Below, in pieces: positions 21,440-32,673 of a stretch of 64,000 nt of DNA (position 1 is the stretch's first letter; every line of letters begins with the position of its first letter). The notes beneath the pieces are model-generated. The model saw only the letters and a list, made by a program, of their open reading frames with translations. It searched no databases and was not told the origin of the DNA. The DNA is taken from positions 12,290,501 through 12,354,500 of the forward strand of contig CM070578.1 in the NCBI GenBank assembly GCA_036346355.1, given 5' to 3'. This stretch comes from Rhipidocladum racemiflorum. Its lineage: Eukaryota > Streptophyta > Magnoliopsida > Poales > Poaceae. Both the position numbers and the translations under genes were made by a program.

Positions 21440-22645
21440 TCAGCCCCTCCACTCGGGGCACTGGTCGGCCGGCCGGGTGTTCTGCGTGCCGGCCTTGATC
21501 GGGCACGGCGCGTACACCGGCGGCACCATGCAGTTGAACATCAGGCAGAGCGAGACGCTGGAGGGGAGCGACGACGCCGGCGATATCTCGATGCCCGTGA
21601 GGAAGTTGTGCTGCAGGTACAGCACCTGCAGCCCGCCGGAGCCCACCAGCTCCTGCACCAGCCGCGCCGGCACCTCGCCGGTGAACCGGTTGTTGTTCAG
21701 GTACAGCTGCCCCACGCCGGCAAGGAGCGGCGACAGGGGGCCCCAGAAACGGTTGTAGCTCAGGTCCACCACTGGGATGGTCACGTCGCTCGCCGGCTCT
21801 AGGAGGCCCGAGAAGAAGTTGCGCTGCAGCTGAAGCACGGAGAGCGGCAATGTGAAGACGGACGGCGGGATTGGCCCCTCGAGCTGGTTCATGCTGAGGT
21901 CGAGGAAGTTGAGCCGGGTCAGCCGGGGCAGCACCGAGTCGACGGTGCCCGTGAGCTTGTTCGCCGAGAGCGAGAGGTACTGCAGCGAGCCCGGCAGGCT
22001 GGGCACGCCGCCGGTGAGGTCGTTGTGCTTCAGGTCGAGCCGAAGGAGCGGGGACGAATCCGGGAACGACGGGACGCTGCCGGTGAGCTGGTTGTGGCAG
22101 AGGATGAGGTTGGTTATCGACGGCAGCGCGGCCATGGACGGCGGGATGACGCCGGAGATCTGGTTGAAGCTGACGTCGAGCGTCCGGAGGTTGGACAGCA
22201 CGCCGAAACCGTCCGGTATCCGGCCGGAGATGAGGTTCTTGCTGATGGCCAAGAACCGGAGGTTCGGGCACGAGGCGAGGGACTCCGGGAGCTCGCCCTC
22301 AACGCGCCCGGGCACGAGCGAGAGCTCGGTGAGCGCGGTGAGCCGGCCCAACGCCGGGTCGAGCCGCCCGGACAGCCCCGGCGACCCTGCCCTCGGGTCG
22401 CCGAGCGCGAGCGCCGACACCCTGTTCCCGTCGCAGTAAACGCCTGGGAACCCGCACGGGTCAGCCGTGAAGTCCCACCCCTCGAAGAACGACGACCCCG
22501 GCATGTCGTCCAGCGACCGGCGCACCGCCTGCAGCGCCAGGAAGTCCACCGGGTCAAGAATCCCCTCCGCCGGCCTCACAGCCACGAGCGCAGCCGCCGC
22601 CGCCAAGAACACCACAACGGCGCCGAGCCGCGTGAGCACGGCCAT
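21440..22645 (-). CDS. Secreted leucine-rich repeat protein, 401 aa, no kinase
   Basis: Single-exon frame. The start is placed at 22645 because MAVLTRLGAVVVFLAAAAALVA forms a clean signal peptide; an in-frame upstream extension exists but is Arg-rich and would bury it. An LRR N-cap follows (DFLALQAVRRSLDD, then C64 and C71 in DPCGFPGVYC). About nine plant-type extracellular LRRs follow (LDVSFNQISGVIPPSM, LDLKHNDLTGGVPSLPG, LDLSMNQLEGPIPPSV). A short Cys-containing tail ends PADQCPEWRG. There is no transmembrane segment or kinase, so it is likely secreted or wall-associated, like the LRR proteins related to receptor-like protein ectodomains. Ligand and partner unknown. GC-rich codon use is typical of grass single-exon genes. 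A TTTAAA box near 22800 could be its TATA. Confidence 0.9.
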   Translation of the reverse strand: MAVLTRLGAVVVFLAAAAALVAVRPAEGILDPVDFLALQAVRRSLDDMPGSSFFEGWDFTADPCGFPGVYCDGNRVSALALGDPRAGSPGLSGRLDPALGRLTALTELSLVPGRVEGELPESLASCPNLRFLAISKNLISGRIPDGFGVLSNLRTLDVSFNQISGVIPPSMAALPSITNLILCHNQLTGSVPSFPDSSPLLRLDLKHNDLTGGVPSLPGSLQYLSLSANKLTGTVDSVLPRLTRLNFLDLSMNQLEGPIPPSVFTLPLSVLQLQRNFFSGLLEPASDVTIPVVDLSYNRFWGPLSPLLAGVGQLYLNNNRFTGEVPARLVQELVGSGGLQVLYLQHNFLTGIEISPASSLPSSVSLCLMFNCMVPPVYAPCPIKAGTQNTRPADQCPEWRG

Positions 22646-23735
22646 TACTCCCGCTAGCTCGATCCTCCTCTGCCACCACCTCGGTTCGCGCGCGCGCGCA
22701 AGCTCTTCTGCAAGAAGCAACAATCAAAAGCACACCGATCAACCTCGTTGCTCAAGGGCGGTTGTGGTGGGAATCTTTATGGTGTCGCGCCTCGCCTTCT
22801 TTAAAGGCGCGCAGCGTGGGGGTGGCGCTGGGCTTTGGCTGCCTTTGTGGCTGCTCCCGTGAGGGGAGGAAGTGAGCACTCCTCACTCTCTCTCTCTCAG
22901 CTCGCTTTCTCGTGGAGAAGGAGGAAGAGAGATGGCGAGGAGGCGAGCCGGTGCGTGAGCGCCTTTAATGGAGGGTTGGTGGTGGGTGGCGCTACGCTGG
23001 TACCGTACCGCCACTCCAGTACCACAACCGCAAGCCTTTGCCAAGAAGCCAATCAAACTAGAATGGCAGCAAGGAAACAGTAAGAAACTAGCGAGCTCAG
23101 ATCGTGCGGCGGTGGCGCAATGATGGTGCCTTGGTGAGGACGGATCGATCGGAGGTGGAGACGAAGTGGTGGGAGTAATCAATTCGCTCTCCTCGACTCC
23201 TCCCCTCGCTTTGCTCTGCTCTGCTTCCTCTGCTTCCTCACGAGCCCACCACTACAGTCTACAGCTCGACGCCACTACTCTCTCTGCCCTTTCCCCATTG
23301 GCTCCCTCCCCCTTTTCCGCTTATCTGTTGGGTCTCCGAATTTTTTAATGGCTTCGAGGCTCGGTCTCGCAAACGGCTGTCCGAACCTGAGGCTCGGAGT
23401 GGGGCCACCGTCCGTCGGGGAGAGGATGACGTGTGGGGCCACCCTCGCTCACGTGGCGGTCGGGCGCCGTCGATGCCTCCTGAACTCGTTGGGCGCCCGT
23501 AAAGAAAAAAACGACGGGCTGTAGGCGATATGTGCGATCCGTCCGTGGTCACGCTGCGGGTGGGTCCGGGGCTTCGTTGGGTCCACATGGCATCGGCCGT
23601 GTGCGAGGTGCTCGTGGGTCTACCCGGCCGCGTGGGGGCGGGTCGGAAGAAGACGCCGGTGAAACGGGCTAGTGGGTTACCGGGCGCGCGTCTTCTAGCG
23701 AGTCTCCACTCTCCAGCCTCCGTGCGGTGTTCTTA
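22646..23735. other. GC-rich upstream region of the LRR gene
   Basis: Promoter/5' UTR of the LRR gene plus GC-rich spacer with a (CT)n run near 22885. Open frames on both strands are short, overlapping and unrecognised; they reflect GC-rich composition. Confidence 0.5.
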
Positions 23736-26342
23736 GAGCATCTCCAACAGCACTCTCCAAATTTCACTCTCCAAAAGTTATATTTGGAGAGCTCTCCAAA
23801 AAATTAACTCCCTATATCTCCTTCCTCTCCAACAGCACTCTCTATATCACACTCTCTATTTTCTCTCCCCTATATCTTAATCATATTCTATAACCGCCAT
23901 GACAGTTATTGTAACCACCCCGCTGCAACGGTTATTTTTCAACGGGTAGATTCCAACGGCTATATTTTAATGCGGGAATTTAAAATTTGAAATTTATTGT
24001 AACCACGCCGCTGCAACGGTTATTTTTCAACGGATAGAAAACTCAGCTAAATCTTAAGAAACTACCGTGGTCAAGCTTTGTATAAAACATGCTATAAAGT
24101 GCGGGATGCAATGCACGCAAAGCAAGTATGGTGATTGGACCAAATATATATTATGGGGAAAATGTCACATGCACCAATAGCCTCACACTATTAGTGCATG
24201 GAATCCACCAAAATCAGTAGTAACTAGTATTATTGTTCAAGTTTGCTATCATGTCCTGAAAGGTCTAATGAAATAGCTCAGAAATGCGGAAGTAATTGAT
24301 TGAAATGAGAAGGCTAGAGAAGCTTGCTTGCTACATGCCACTTAACTTGTAATATCTAACAGCTTCTAGAGACATCACTCAGAAATCTCAACTATCTGCT
24401 GGTAGATGAATTATCAGACAATCTTACTTGTGTCCACTGTATAAAACATAAATCTTAAAATAAGGAAATATCTGGTTATGAAAAATGTGAAATGATGTTG
24501 CAAGGTTTTGACCTCGCATCACCAGAATGAGGGCAGTTCTGATTTTAGGAGAATGCTGTATTGACATGGTGTTAAATACTATCACACTGGTACTTGTACA
24601 AGCATGTATAATTTGATACTATATAAAGATGTTAAGTACAAGTGCAGTTATTATATTTCAATTTCATGTTAGTGTAAAAGGTGAAAGCTACATAAAAAGA
24701 ACAGCATGTAACATACCAAAAGTGAATAACCAGCGCAAAGCATGCTCCTTCTATACAGAGTAGACAGAGATATTCCATGCCACCATGTACTGCACAATTA
24801 TGGAATATACAAATCAGAGAATCAAGTATATTGCCATGATAATAATGAGGACATATTTGGATTGCAGAGATAACCTGTATACCAACATCCAACTCTTTCC
24901 TTGAACAAGAACAGGAAGAGATGTATATAGAACAGTTTGCATCATTTCTGACAAAAGCATTGATGGTTCAGACATAGCTGGCAACTTATCATTTGGAGCA
25001 CACTCCTTTGATCCCTTAGACTCGAAACTAGGTGCGGCTGATTCTGTTTGACTTGCAATTTCATTATCAACGCTGTGGCTGGGTTTTTGTCTGAAACCAC
25101 CGAGTCTACCTGCTTTGTTAATAATTTTTCCAATGGAATGCTTCCCTCTACTAAGCAAGCCCTTCCTTCCATTGCTTCCCTTCCCAACAGGAGCCAAAGT
25201 TGGGTATTCCATTTCCAGATTGTGCTCAGGTATGACATCCATTGAATCATTGCTGGAGCTTGATGTGGACATAAATGACATCATAAATGCTCTGAAAGAA
25301 GATGTATCGGGGCCATTAGGAATCTCAGAATCTTCATCATCATATAGATTTTCTTCCCCTTCGGTGGCCTCCTACAACAGATAAGGAAACTTTAAGCTTT
25401 CTAGCCCGTGGCATGTTTGATGAAATGATTAACAGTAGGTGCCATTCTAGTTACCAATTGCTCACAATTAAACAATTCATCATAATTACCAGGTTCAGTT
25501 TCTTTTTTTTTTCACAAATATACCATTCATAACTTTCACTCTTTGAAAACAGTTAAAACACAGAAGGCAACATAATCTTTCGCCAAATGCATAGGAGAAC
25601 TAGGCAGTAACATATAATTCATAACTTTGTTTTTGGCTAAACGCATTTTATACTGTGCTTTACTCCTATTCCATATTAAAAGCTCCACGCTCCACGGTTT
25701 ATCCTTGAAGAACATGATCCCTAAAACATCCAGATTTCAACAATAACACCGCTACTGAGTCTGTCAGCTCAGCTCAATCAGTAGCACAACAGCAAAGGAG
25801 GCATAAACCACAAAACCTAAGAAAAGCCCACCGCGTACTTCAGGGTTCGGAAACATACATCTATCACCTCAAAATCCCCGTCCCCGCCCCTAGCTCGGTG
25901 GATCGGCCGATTACACTCGATTATGAACGACAGGAGACAGGAACATTCGGGGAGCAGGCGAAATCTACGGTAGGAAGGAAGGGTACAGGGTGCTCACCGG
26001 GAGGGGCGAAGGCTCCCGCTCGCGGCCGGAGACAGGGTTGAGGATGACGGTGGCGAGGTTGGACACGAGGTGCGTTGGCAGGTACCCCATCTCCGCTCGC
26101 CGCGAACGCAGCGCGTCGCCTCTATCTTATTTGGAGAAGCGGCGCTCGTGACGACGCGCGAAGAAGAACCGGTTGCGCCTCGCCGGATAGCGAGCGGAGA
26201 GAGACTCGCCAAATCTAGCGATTCTCTCTCCGCTCGTAAGTTTTGGAGAACGGAGTAGGGAAGCTGTTGGAGACGTTTTTTGGCCACCGCTCGGTAAGAT
26301 TTAGAGCTCAACAGTAGGATAGGGGGTCTTTTGGAGTTGCTC
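23736..26342. mobile_element. Probable Pack-type PIF/Harbinger element carrying a TLDc gene fragment
   Basis: Left terminus GAGCATCTCCAACAG, right terminus reading inward GAGCAACTCCAAAAG (13 of 15 match), each flanked outside by TTA (23733-23735; 26343-26345), the PIF/Tourist target duplication. The 2.6-kb interior includes the first two exons and intron of a TLDc-family gene and no transposase. GAGCATCTCCAACAG is a familiar grass MITE terminus. The alternative is two independent MITE remnants either side of a truncated gene. Confidence 0.5.
24883..26090 (-). pseudogene. 5' fragment of a TLDc-domain (OXR-type) protein gene
   Basis: Exon 1 (26090-25998, 31 codons, starts MGYLPTHLVSNLATVILNPV) ends CCG|GTGAGC. 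Exon 2 (25371-24883, 163 codons) follows a TTGTAG acceptor and ends TTG|GTATAC. The product has an acidic linker (EGEENLYDDEDSE), a Ser-rich region, a basic patch and the start of a TLDc domain (PSMLLSEMMQTVLYTSLPVL, then QGKSWML). In intact plant homologues the next exon continues YSTWRHGISLSTLYRR and the rest of TLDc. I find no such exon between 24882 and 23736. TLDc proteins are linked to oxidative-stress tolerance and V-ATPase regulation. Here the domain is cut off after its first helix, so this is a gene fragment, though splice sites and frame are intact. Confidence 0.75.
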
Positions 26343-26345
26343 TTA

Positions 26346-26842
26346 CTCTTTGTTTTGTTCGTCGCGTTGGACTCCGGGTAAAAACGCCTTGGCCAAGCTT
26401 GTCCTCTGGGATGGGATCGAACTTGCAATCTTGGAATACTTGCTGTTAATCTTGTTTTTTTTACCCCACTTTACTCCGTGAAAAAATAGGTAGGAATGTA
26501 GGATAGGCACCACATACGTAGAGGTTTGGTAACTTGTGAGTGGCAGAATGGTTAGGGACACAAGTGTTGTACAAATTGTACGAGGGAAAGGAGACCAAAG
26601 ATACAGATTTTGACGGTAATGTTGAAGTACTCAATTGCGCAGACAAGATATTTGAATTTGATTTCTGGATGTACCAATTTGAACTTGATTGCATGCATTG
26701 TTCTTTCCGGGCTTCCGGCAGAGATTAGGCGAGCAAACACTTTTATTCATCCTGTGAGCAGGAAAATACTAGATGACACGAGCAATGGCAATTGTGGAAC
26801 TTGGCGGATTGATCTTTGGAGCTGGATAGATGCAGGACACAT
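26346..26842. other. Intergenic, no gene recognised
   Basis: Mixed-composition sequence between the PIF-like end and the TA microsatellite; nothing recognisable. Confidence 0.5.
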
Positions 26843-26977
<135 letters not shown>

Positions 26978-27323
26978 CACATATATAAAATACTTTATAT
27001 TACTCTCACCTCTGAATTACCATCCAAACGAATTTAAAATACTCCTTTATCAATTTGGATATATTCATATACTAATTATAAGATATTCTAATGTGATCCA
27101 CCTGAAAAAATTGCAAGAGAGTATATTGTTTTTAGCCTATTTTGCAAATACCTTTATATATGCACATAAAAAAGAGTATATCTAAAAAATGTACATACAA
27201 CCTCTGAAAAACTATAAATACCACAGATAAATTTATATACTTGTATATTACACGTACAATACCCTACGCTGTGAGATATAGCATATGGAGTAACTAATCT
27301 TACGAGTAAAAAAAGAGGCTTCC

Positions 27324-27327
27324 ATAT

Positions 27328-27408
<81 letters not shown>
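27324..27408. repeat. (TA)n microsatellite
   Basis: TA repeats with a few TG interruptions at the left end, running directly into the Helitron-like unit at 27409. Confidence 0.97.
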
Positions 27409-27413
<5 letters not shown>

Positions 27414-27686
27414 TAACTATTATAAGAATGAGTTGGTGGTGATGGTGAGTCTGCACAGCCATTCTTGGGCCGTAATAAGAGGGCCCAAGGCCCAGTAGGT
27501 GAGGAATTCTATAGCTATTTGCTGTTTGTCTAGCCTTATTTGCATTTCATTGTATTCCCTTGTTCAGTGATTCTTTAGTAATGGATCTCAAATAAGTTTT
27601 AAATTCTCGTTTTTTTGTTTTTAAGAGTTTAGAACTTGTGGTGTCATCATCTATTTGAGATCCGTAACGCACGAGCATTTTACTAG
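27409..27686 (+). mobile_element. Small Helitron-like element, tandem copy 1
   Basis: Starts A|TCTCTTAACTATTATAAG, like the grass Helitron 5' end TCTCTACTATATAAA. It ends GTAACGCACGAGCATTTTACTAG|T, the CTAG|T 3' end with a degenerate GCAACGCACGGG hairpin. 278 bp, no coding capacity. The next copy begins immediately. Confidence 0.6.
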
Positions 27687-27969
27687 TTATAAGAATGAGT
27701 TGGTGGTGATGGTGAGTCTGCCAGGCTGTTTTTGGGCAGAACATTAAGGGCCCAAGGCCCAGTAGGTGAGGAATTCTGTAGCTATTTGCTGTTTGTCCAG
27801 CCTTATTTGCATTTCATTGTATTCCCTTGTTCAGTGATTCTTCAGTAACGGATCTCAAATAAGTGATAGCTCAAGTTTTAAATTTTTGTTTTTTCTGTTT
27901 TTAAGAGTTTAGAACTTATGGTGTCATCATCTATTTGGGATCCGTTGCAACGCACGGGCACTTTACTAG
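27687..27969 (+). mobile_element. Small Helitron-like element, tandem copy 2
   Basis: Repeats copy 1 from TTATAAGAATGAGTTGGTGG onward, missing the first ~14 bases. It ends CCGTTGCAACGCACGGGC, then ACTTTACTAG|T, the canonical rice-type Helitron 3' hairpin and CTAG terminus. A (TA)n(TG)n tract follows. Confidence 0.65.
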
Positions 27970-28028
27970 TATATATATATATGTGTGTGTGTATATATAT
28001 GTGGAGAGAGAGAGACGATATGAGAGCA

Positions 28029-28482
28029 TGGTTCAAATTCTCGCCGAAATCCCGCGAAATTTCGGCGAAATTTTGGATTTCGGACACCCCCCCCCCCGAG
28101 TTCTATAATCCCGGCGAAATTAAAAAAACCCTAAAAATTTTTAATACAGTACCCTATCATTTCGGCGAAATCTCGGTTTTTTAATCGAGATTTGAAGAAT
28201 TTTTGACCGAATTTTGACCGGATTGGATTCTTCGCGTCGTTTCCCATGTGGGACAGTCGGTAGATCATAATTCCAACGAAATTGAAAAAACCCTAAAAAT
28301 TTCAAAGTCCGAGATCTCGTTGAATCTCGCCGAGATCTTGGTGAAATGGACCGAAATCTCGGTGAAATGGACCGAGATTTGATTAAAACTTGACCGGATT
28401 TAAATTTTGGTTTTTGTATTTCGTTCGGATTTCTTTTGAAATAACGAGATCTCGGCGAAATTTTGAATTTCGGTAGGTAATG
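28029..28482 (-). repeat. 'CGAGATTTCGG' word repeat, copy 3
   Basis: Dense in GAAATTTCGGCGAAATT, CCGAGATCTCG, ACCGAGATTTG words. In inverted orientation its 28195-28290 core matches 1335-1415 of copy 1 over roughly 85 bp. Contains a run of C at 28087-28098. Confidence 0.7.
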
Positions 28483-29166
28483 AGATTTAATCCAAAACGA
28501 AATTTAAAACGGAAGAGTTGCCATCGATCGACCAATATCCACATCATGTGCTCTGCTCGATCTGCTGGGTGCCTTCAAGTTTACCCAAAGGCCAGGAGAC
28601 CAGCAGGGTCCACAGCTGGGCCCGCTGTGTCAGACACAGTAACAATAGCCAAACGAAGCAATTAACCAGAGAAAAGGTGGTTCAGCGTAACTGTCAGGGA
28701 AGGGGTGCAGTTGGATTGCTCTCTGTTTTATCCTCTTCCATTAAAACGTGTGTAGTGGTATAGATGGTGGTTGTTTATAATATATGTTTATTTTTATCTA
28801 TAAATATGATTAAAAATAATCTATACAATAGATTATCTATATAGTTGTCTATAATAATATCTCATACAATTAATAGATTGTATATACAATAATATAAATA
28901 ATATAAAACCATTTATTAAATAATAGGCAATACCTTTCTCTTGTACATATCGCCTAAAATTCTATATAATATAGATTTATACATAGTTGACATATACCAC
29001 CACTGCAAATGACTTTGTATCGCCCGTAGGCTGTTTGACCCGACGCTCTGACAGGAAGGGGAGCCGTCAGGGAGTGGGGCCGAGAAGCCAACGGTGGAAA
29101 ACAAGTGGCGACGCGATGAGCACGTGCGGCCACGGTAGTTCGCTCTGATCACTGGCTTAATGATAA
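28483..29166. other. Intergenic, AT-rich middle section
   Basis: 28765-28990 is AT-rich with many short inverted words (TATAGATTATC types); flanks are of mixed composition. No gene recognised. Confidence 0.5.
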
Positions 29167-29475
29167 CTAGTGCGTTGCTACGAAAAACAAAATTAATAAC
29201 GAAAAATAAAGATTAAAAAATAAAAAATACTATTTCATAAGATCAAACATCTATCCTTAACGCTTCGTTTCTTGCAAAAGCTGGTTAATTAAAGCAACAC
29301 TTTGTTTCTTGCGTAGGGCAATTAAGCAGGGCAATTAAGTAGGGCAATTAAGCAGGGCAATTAATGCATCGCTTCGTTTCTTGCGTAGGGCAATTAAGCA
29401 GGGCAATTAAGTAGGGCAATTAAGCATGGCAATTAATGTGACGTGGGAAGAAACTCTCATTTTATATAGTAGAGA
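29167..29475 (-). mobile_element. Non-autonomous Helitron, 309 bp
   Basis: On the - strand it starts A|TCTCTACTATATAAAATGAG at 29475 and ends GTAGCAACGCACTAG|T at 29167, inserted between A and T with no target duplication, as Helitrons do. Interior is filled by a GGGCAATTAAG tandem array. Confidence 0.75.
29315..29433. repeat. 14-bp tandem repeats inside the Helitron
   Basis: Eight near copies of AGGGCAATTAAG(C/T)A in two blocks of four, split by a spacer containing CTTCGTTTCTTGCG, which also occurs just left of block one. So a ~70-bp unit is itself duplicated. Confidence 0.85.
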
Positions 29476-29883
29476 TTAGTTAATGGCCCGTGGACTGGGT
29501 TAAAACTAGTGGTAATCTGAGAGACCGAGACGTGGTGAGCGCTATCGCATCCGATTAACCTTCTTCGTTTCCGGTCATGCGACGAGCTGGGCTCTTTGTT
29601 TTATCGCCACGAGGCCTCTCGACGGGCACACAACGGCAGCACGAACTCTCCAACATTCCAGCTCGATGTAATTAATCTGCACGTTTCTTCTGGTCAAATA
29701 TATGGAAATGCCCATCTCTACTCCATGCTCTTTCTTGCTCGTATTGACTTTGATAGCAGGTAGAGAAACGGATAGGTGCTGCATTGAGGACAAGATGCGG
29801 TTGTGACTTCAGCTCCTGAGCGATATTAATTTTGCTGAGTTGAACATAGCCTAGGCGCCTAGCTAGTTGCCCCTCTTCCCTAA
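29476..29883. other. Intergenic, no gene recognised
   Basis: Sequence between the Helitron and the Tourist-like MITE. Nothing recognisable. Confidence 0.5.
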
Positions 29884-30165
29884 GGCATCTGCAATGGTGT
29901 AGTCAACTACTAGCTATAAAAAAATGTACATATCATCTATAGATAGCTAATAAACAACCTCTCCAATAGACTAGCTATAGCATTGTCTACAAAATTAAAT
30001 ATGGGCCCATATGTAAAAGGTGATAAATGCCTTGGAATTAGCTATAGCCTGACTATAAGTTAGTAGTTAATCTATATCTCTCTCTTCTTTTTCTCTCATC
30101 CACCTAAGCAAAATGCTGAGTTGGCACACTTACAGTAAGCTGAAGTGACACCAATGCAGATGCCC
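29884..30165. mobile_element. Tourist-like MITE (PIF/Harbinger type)
   Basis: 282 bp. Left end GGCATCTGCAATGG, right end CCAATGCAGATGCCC, flanked by TAA on each side (29881-29883; 30166-30168). Non-coding. Confidence 0.8.
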
Positions 30166-30168
30166 TAA

Positions 30169-30719
30169 TATTTCCTCCTCTTCATCCCAAGACCAGTGTT
30201 TCCAAGGCATAATGATACTACTCAAATCTTGGAAGGCTGTGTACTCCTCATCTAGTGATCTGGATTAGTTAATCTAACTGAAAACAAGGTTCAAGAAGGT
30301 TGCCAGGTTGGCAACTGGCCACATAAAACAGTAGTAGTATCATTGAGCCAAGGGCTTGTGTCCCAGCAGTAGCACTCGCTTGCATGCAGCCATGCACGGC
30401 TGCACAGTAGTGGAAGCTACCTTTCCTTCAGAAGGTTCAGGCTCGGACAAGACATCATTATGATTAAAACAACCGCAAGTACTTTGTTCACCTTGGAAAC
30501 TCGGATGATCCATACTAGAATTGTAGTACGTACTGCTATTATCTCCAAAACTTTAAGTCCTGTGTTTATTGTCTTAATTAAGATCCAATTATTTTCGCAT
30601 TTCACCCGACGTCCTGACTGGCATTATTTGTCCCAGCTGTTTTGCTCGTACATGCAAGTACTTGGTGCTTCATAGCTGTAATTTGTTAGGCAAATTAGCT
30701 TCATAGCGCCAAATTATTA
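30169..30719. other. Intergenic, no gene recognised
   Basis: No known product in any frame; ends in the left target duplication of the SINE. Confidence 0.5.
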
Positions 30720-30940
30720 TTATTTTTTCGAATTTTGGTCAGAAGCTCTGGCAATCACTTAAGAAGAAGAAAGAACAACAGCCGGGCTACAAACGCACAC
30801 ACGCCCACGCACGCCCACGCACCCACGCACACACACGCGCTGCACCCAACCCATGCGCACCCGGGCGAGACCAAGTCTCGATCCCAGGCGAGTAGCAACG
30901 CACGCCGGCGCTGCTGGCCAACCGAGCGCAGGCTCGTCCG
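30720..30940 (-). mobile_element. tRNA-derived SINE
   Basis: Flanked by an 18-bp direct repeat CATAGC(G/T)CCAAATTATTA (30702-30719; 30941-30958, one mismatch). Read on the - strand it has a tRNA-like head (GAGCCTGCGCTCGGTTGGCC, a B-box-like GGGATCGAGAC), then a CA/GT-rich body and a TTCTTTCTTCTTCTTAA tail. This resembles rice p-SINE-type elements. Confidence 0.75.
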
Positions 30941-30958
30941 CATAGCTCCAAATTATTA

Positions 30959-31306
30959 AGTGATAATATTTCAGCAATGGTATTGACTAACTAGTTCTGG
31001 GTGGTACTGAGTAAAAATGTATTTTCTTGGCCCCATGAGGGAGCTCCTTCTGACGGCTTCAGGATGGGATTCTAGGAAGTAGGAACGCACCAAACCATTT
31101 CAAACCAATTCAAAAAAATCTAAGCCTCGGGGTGAATTTCGTAAAACGGGGTAACTTTTTTCAGATTGGTATAAAATGTGTACGATACGATCTTACGTGG
31201 ACCACGCTCGTGTAGCCGTATATGGATATAAGCTACTTCTACTTTTAATATACCGTCTAAGTTATGTTGTTATATCTCTTTATCTTTTTAATACATTTTA
31301 ATGCTG

Positions 31307-31361
<55 letters not shown>

Positions 31362-31762
31362 GATTCCACACCTATGGGAGCCTAGGAGTATGTACTCACA
31401 CTCTCAATATACCGTTTAAATGATGTTGTTATACCTCTTTATTCTTTCGAGTATACTCTAATACTGATAATAAGATACTCCAAAATGAGTTTCGTGAATA
31501 ATTTCATCAAAGCCAATCCTTTATAGCACAATTTGTTTATATACCCTTTTTACATATGGAAAAAGGTATATAGTGAAAAAAAAATAAAGGGCTCCGATGA
31601 TTTTTTTTTTCAACAATGTCGCATTGTAGTATATTAGAATTATTATTAGAGTATACTGAAAGTGATCAAAGAGTATAATATATTCGTTTAAGTGGTATAC
31701 TAGAAATAGAAGTACATACTCTAGAGAGTGTGTGTGTGTGTATATATATAGGACATGCATTT
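30959..31762. other. AT-rich intergenic with duplicated segments and a (TA)n tract
   Basis: A ~80-bp segment (AATATACCGT(C/T)TAA, then ATGTTGTTATA(T/C)CTCTTTAT) occurs near 31240-31310 and again near 31405-31480, separated by (TA)n at 31309-31358. A partial inverted version appears near 31640-31700. No gene. Confidence 0.6.
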
Positions 31763-31919
31763 TCTACACACATGTGTAGATACACATGCTATCTACACCA
31801 TAATTTATTTCCTCAATATCTGTGCAATATTGTCTTTTCCTTTATATCTTTCACAGCACACATCCTGAAGCAGAAAAGAATGGTATAGATAGCATGTGTA
31901 TCTACACATGTGTATAGAT
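31763..31919. mobile_element. MITE with ~38-bp inverted repeats
   Basis: Left arm CTACACACATGTGTAGATAC..., right arm its near complement ending GTGTATAGATG. About 157 bp in total, non-coding. Superfamily not clear. Confidence 0.65.
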
Positions 31920-32395
31920 GATATCAGTAGCGGAGGACGGGAAAAAATTCTGATATGGCGAAATTATTATTTTTATATACCTTTATTATCCGTTATTGTT
32001 CCTTGGACGTGTGCATCTCCTATCCTAATCTTAACATCAATTTTAAGGTAAGGTAATAGGATATCATCCTATTCTCATTTCGATAGTAGGTGTATTATAG
32101 TGGCGGAGGACGGAGTAAAATTATGATGCGGCAAAATCGGTAGGATGGAATATTAAACAATATCGTAATGCCAAAAAAATTCATACAGAGTATATAAGGA
32201 GCAAAGTATTCGAGTTCAATCTACTGGACATCTTGCTAAAATAATTTTTCAAATCCACACATGAAATCATCAGGGTAAATATTTCATAAATATTTTGTGT
32301 TACTGACAGAACATGTGCTAAAAGTACTAAGGATCCACGTGGCGGAGCGAGGTATGGCAGTGCCATACCCACCATACCGCTTCCTCCGCCTGGAT

Positions 32396-32500
<105 letters not shown>

Positions 32501-32673
32501 CAACATATCTAGTGCTAATGCCTAATTAGATGTTAATGTGATAACTCAAGATAGTAACCATTGGATTGTGTTTGGGTGGTCCAGATCAAGAAAGTTGGAA
32601 GCTCTCTATCCAACTCTAAGGGGGAATAATCTTTAAGGGGGTTTTCTAAAAAGGGTTTAAGTGGCAAGGTGGG

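Noticed and set aside
21333..22271. 312-codon frame and other long frames overlapping the LRR gene
   Set aside because: GC-rich shadow frames; the 21440-22645 frame has a signal peptide and real LRRs, the others are Pro/Arg-rich without domains.
29315..29433. Regular repeats resembling a CRISPR array
   Set aside because: Plant DNA, no unique spacers, units of 14 bp inside a Helitron.
30735..30959. His/Pro-rich open frame
   Set aside because: It is the CA-rich body of the SINE.
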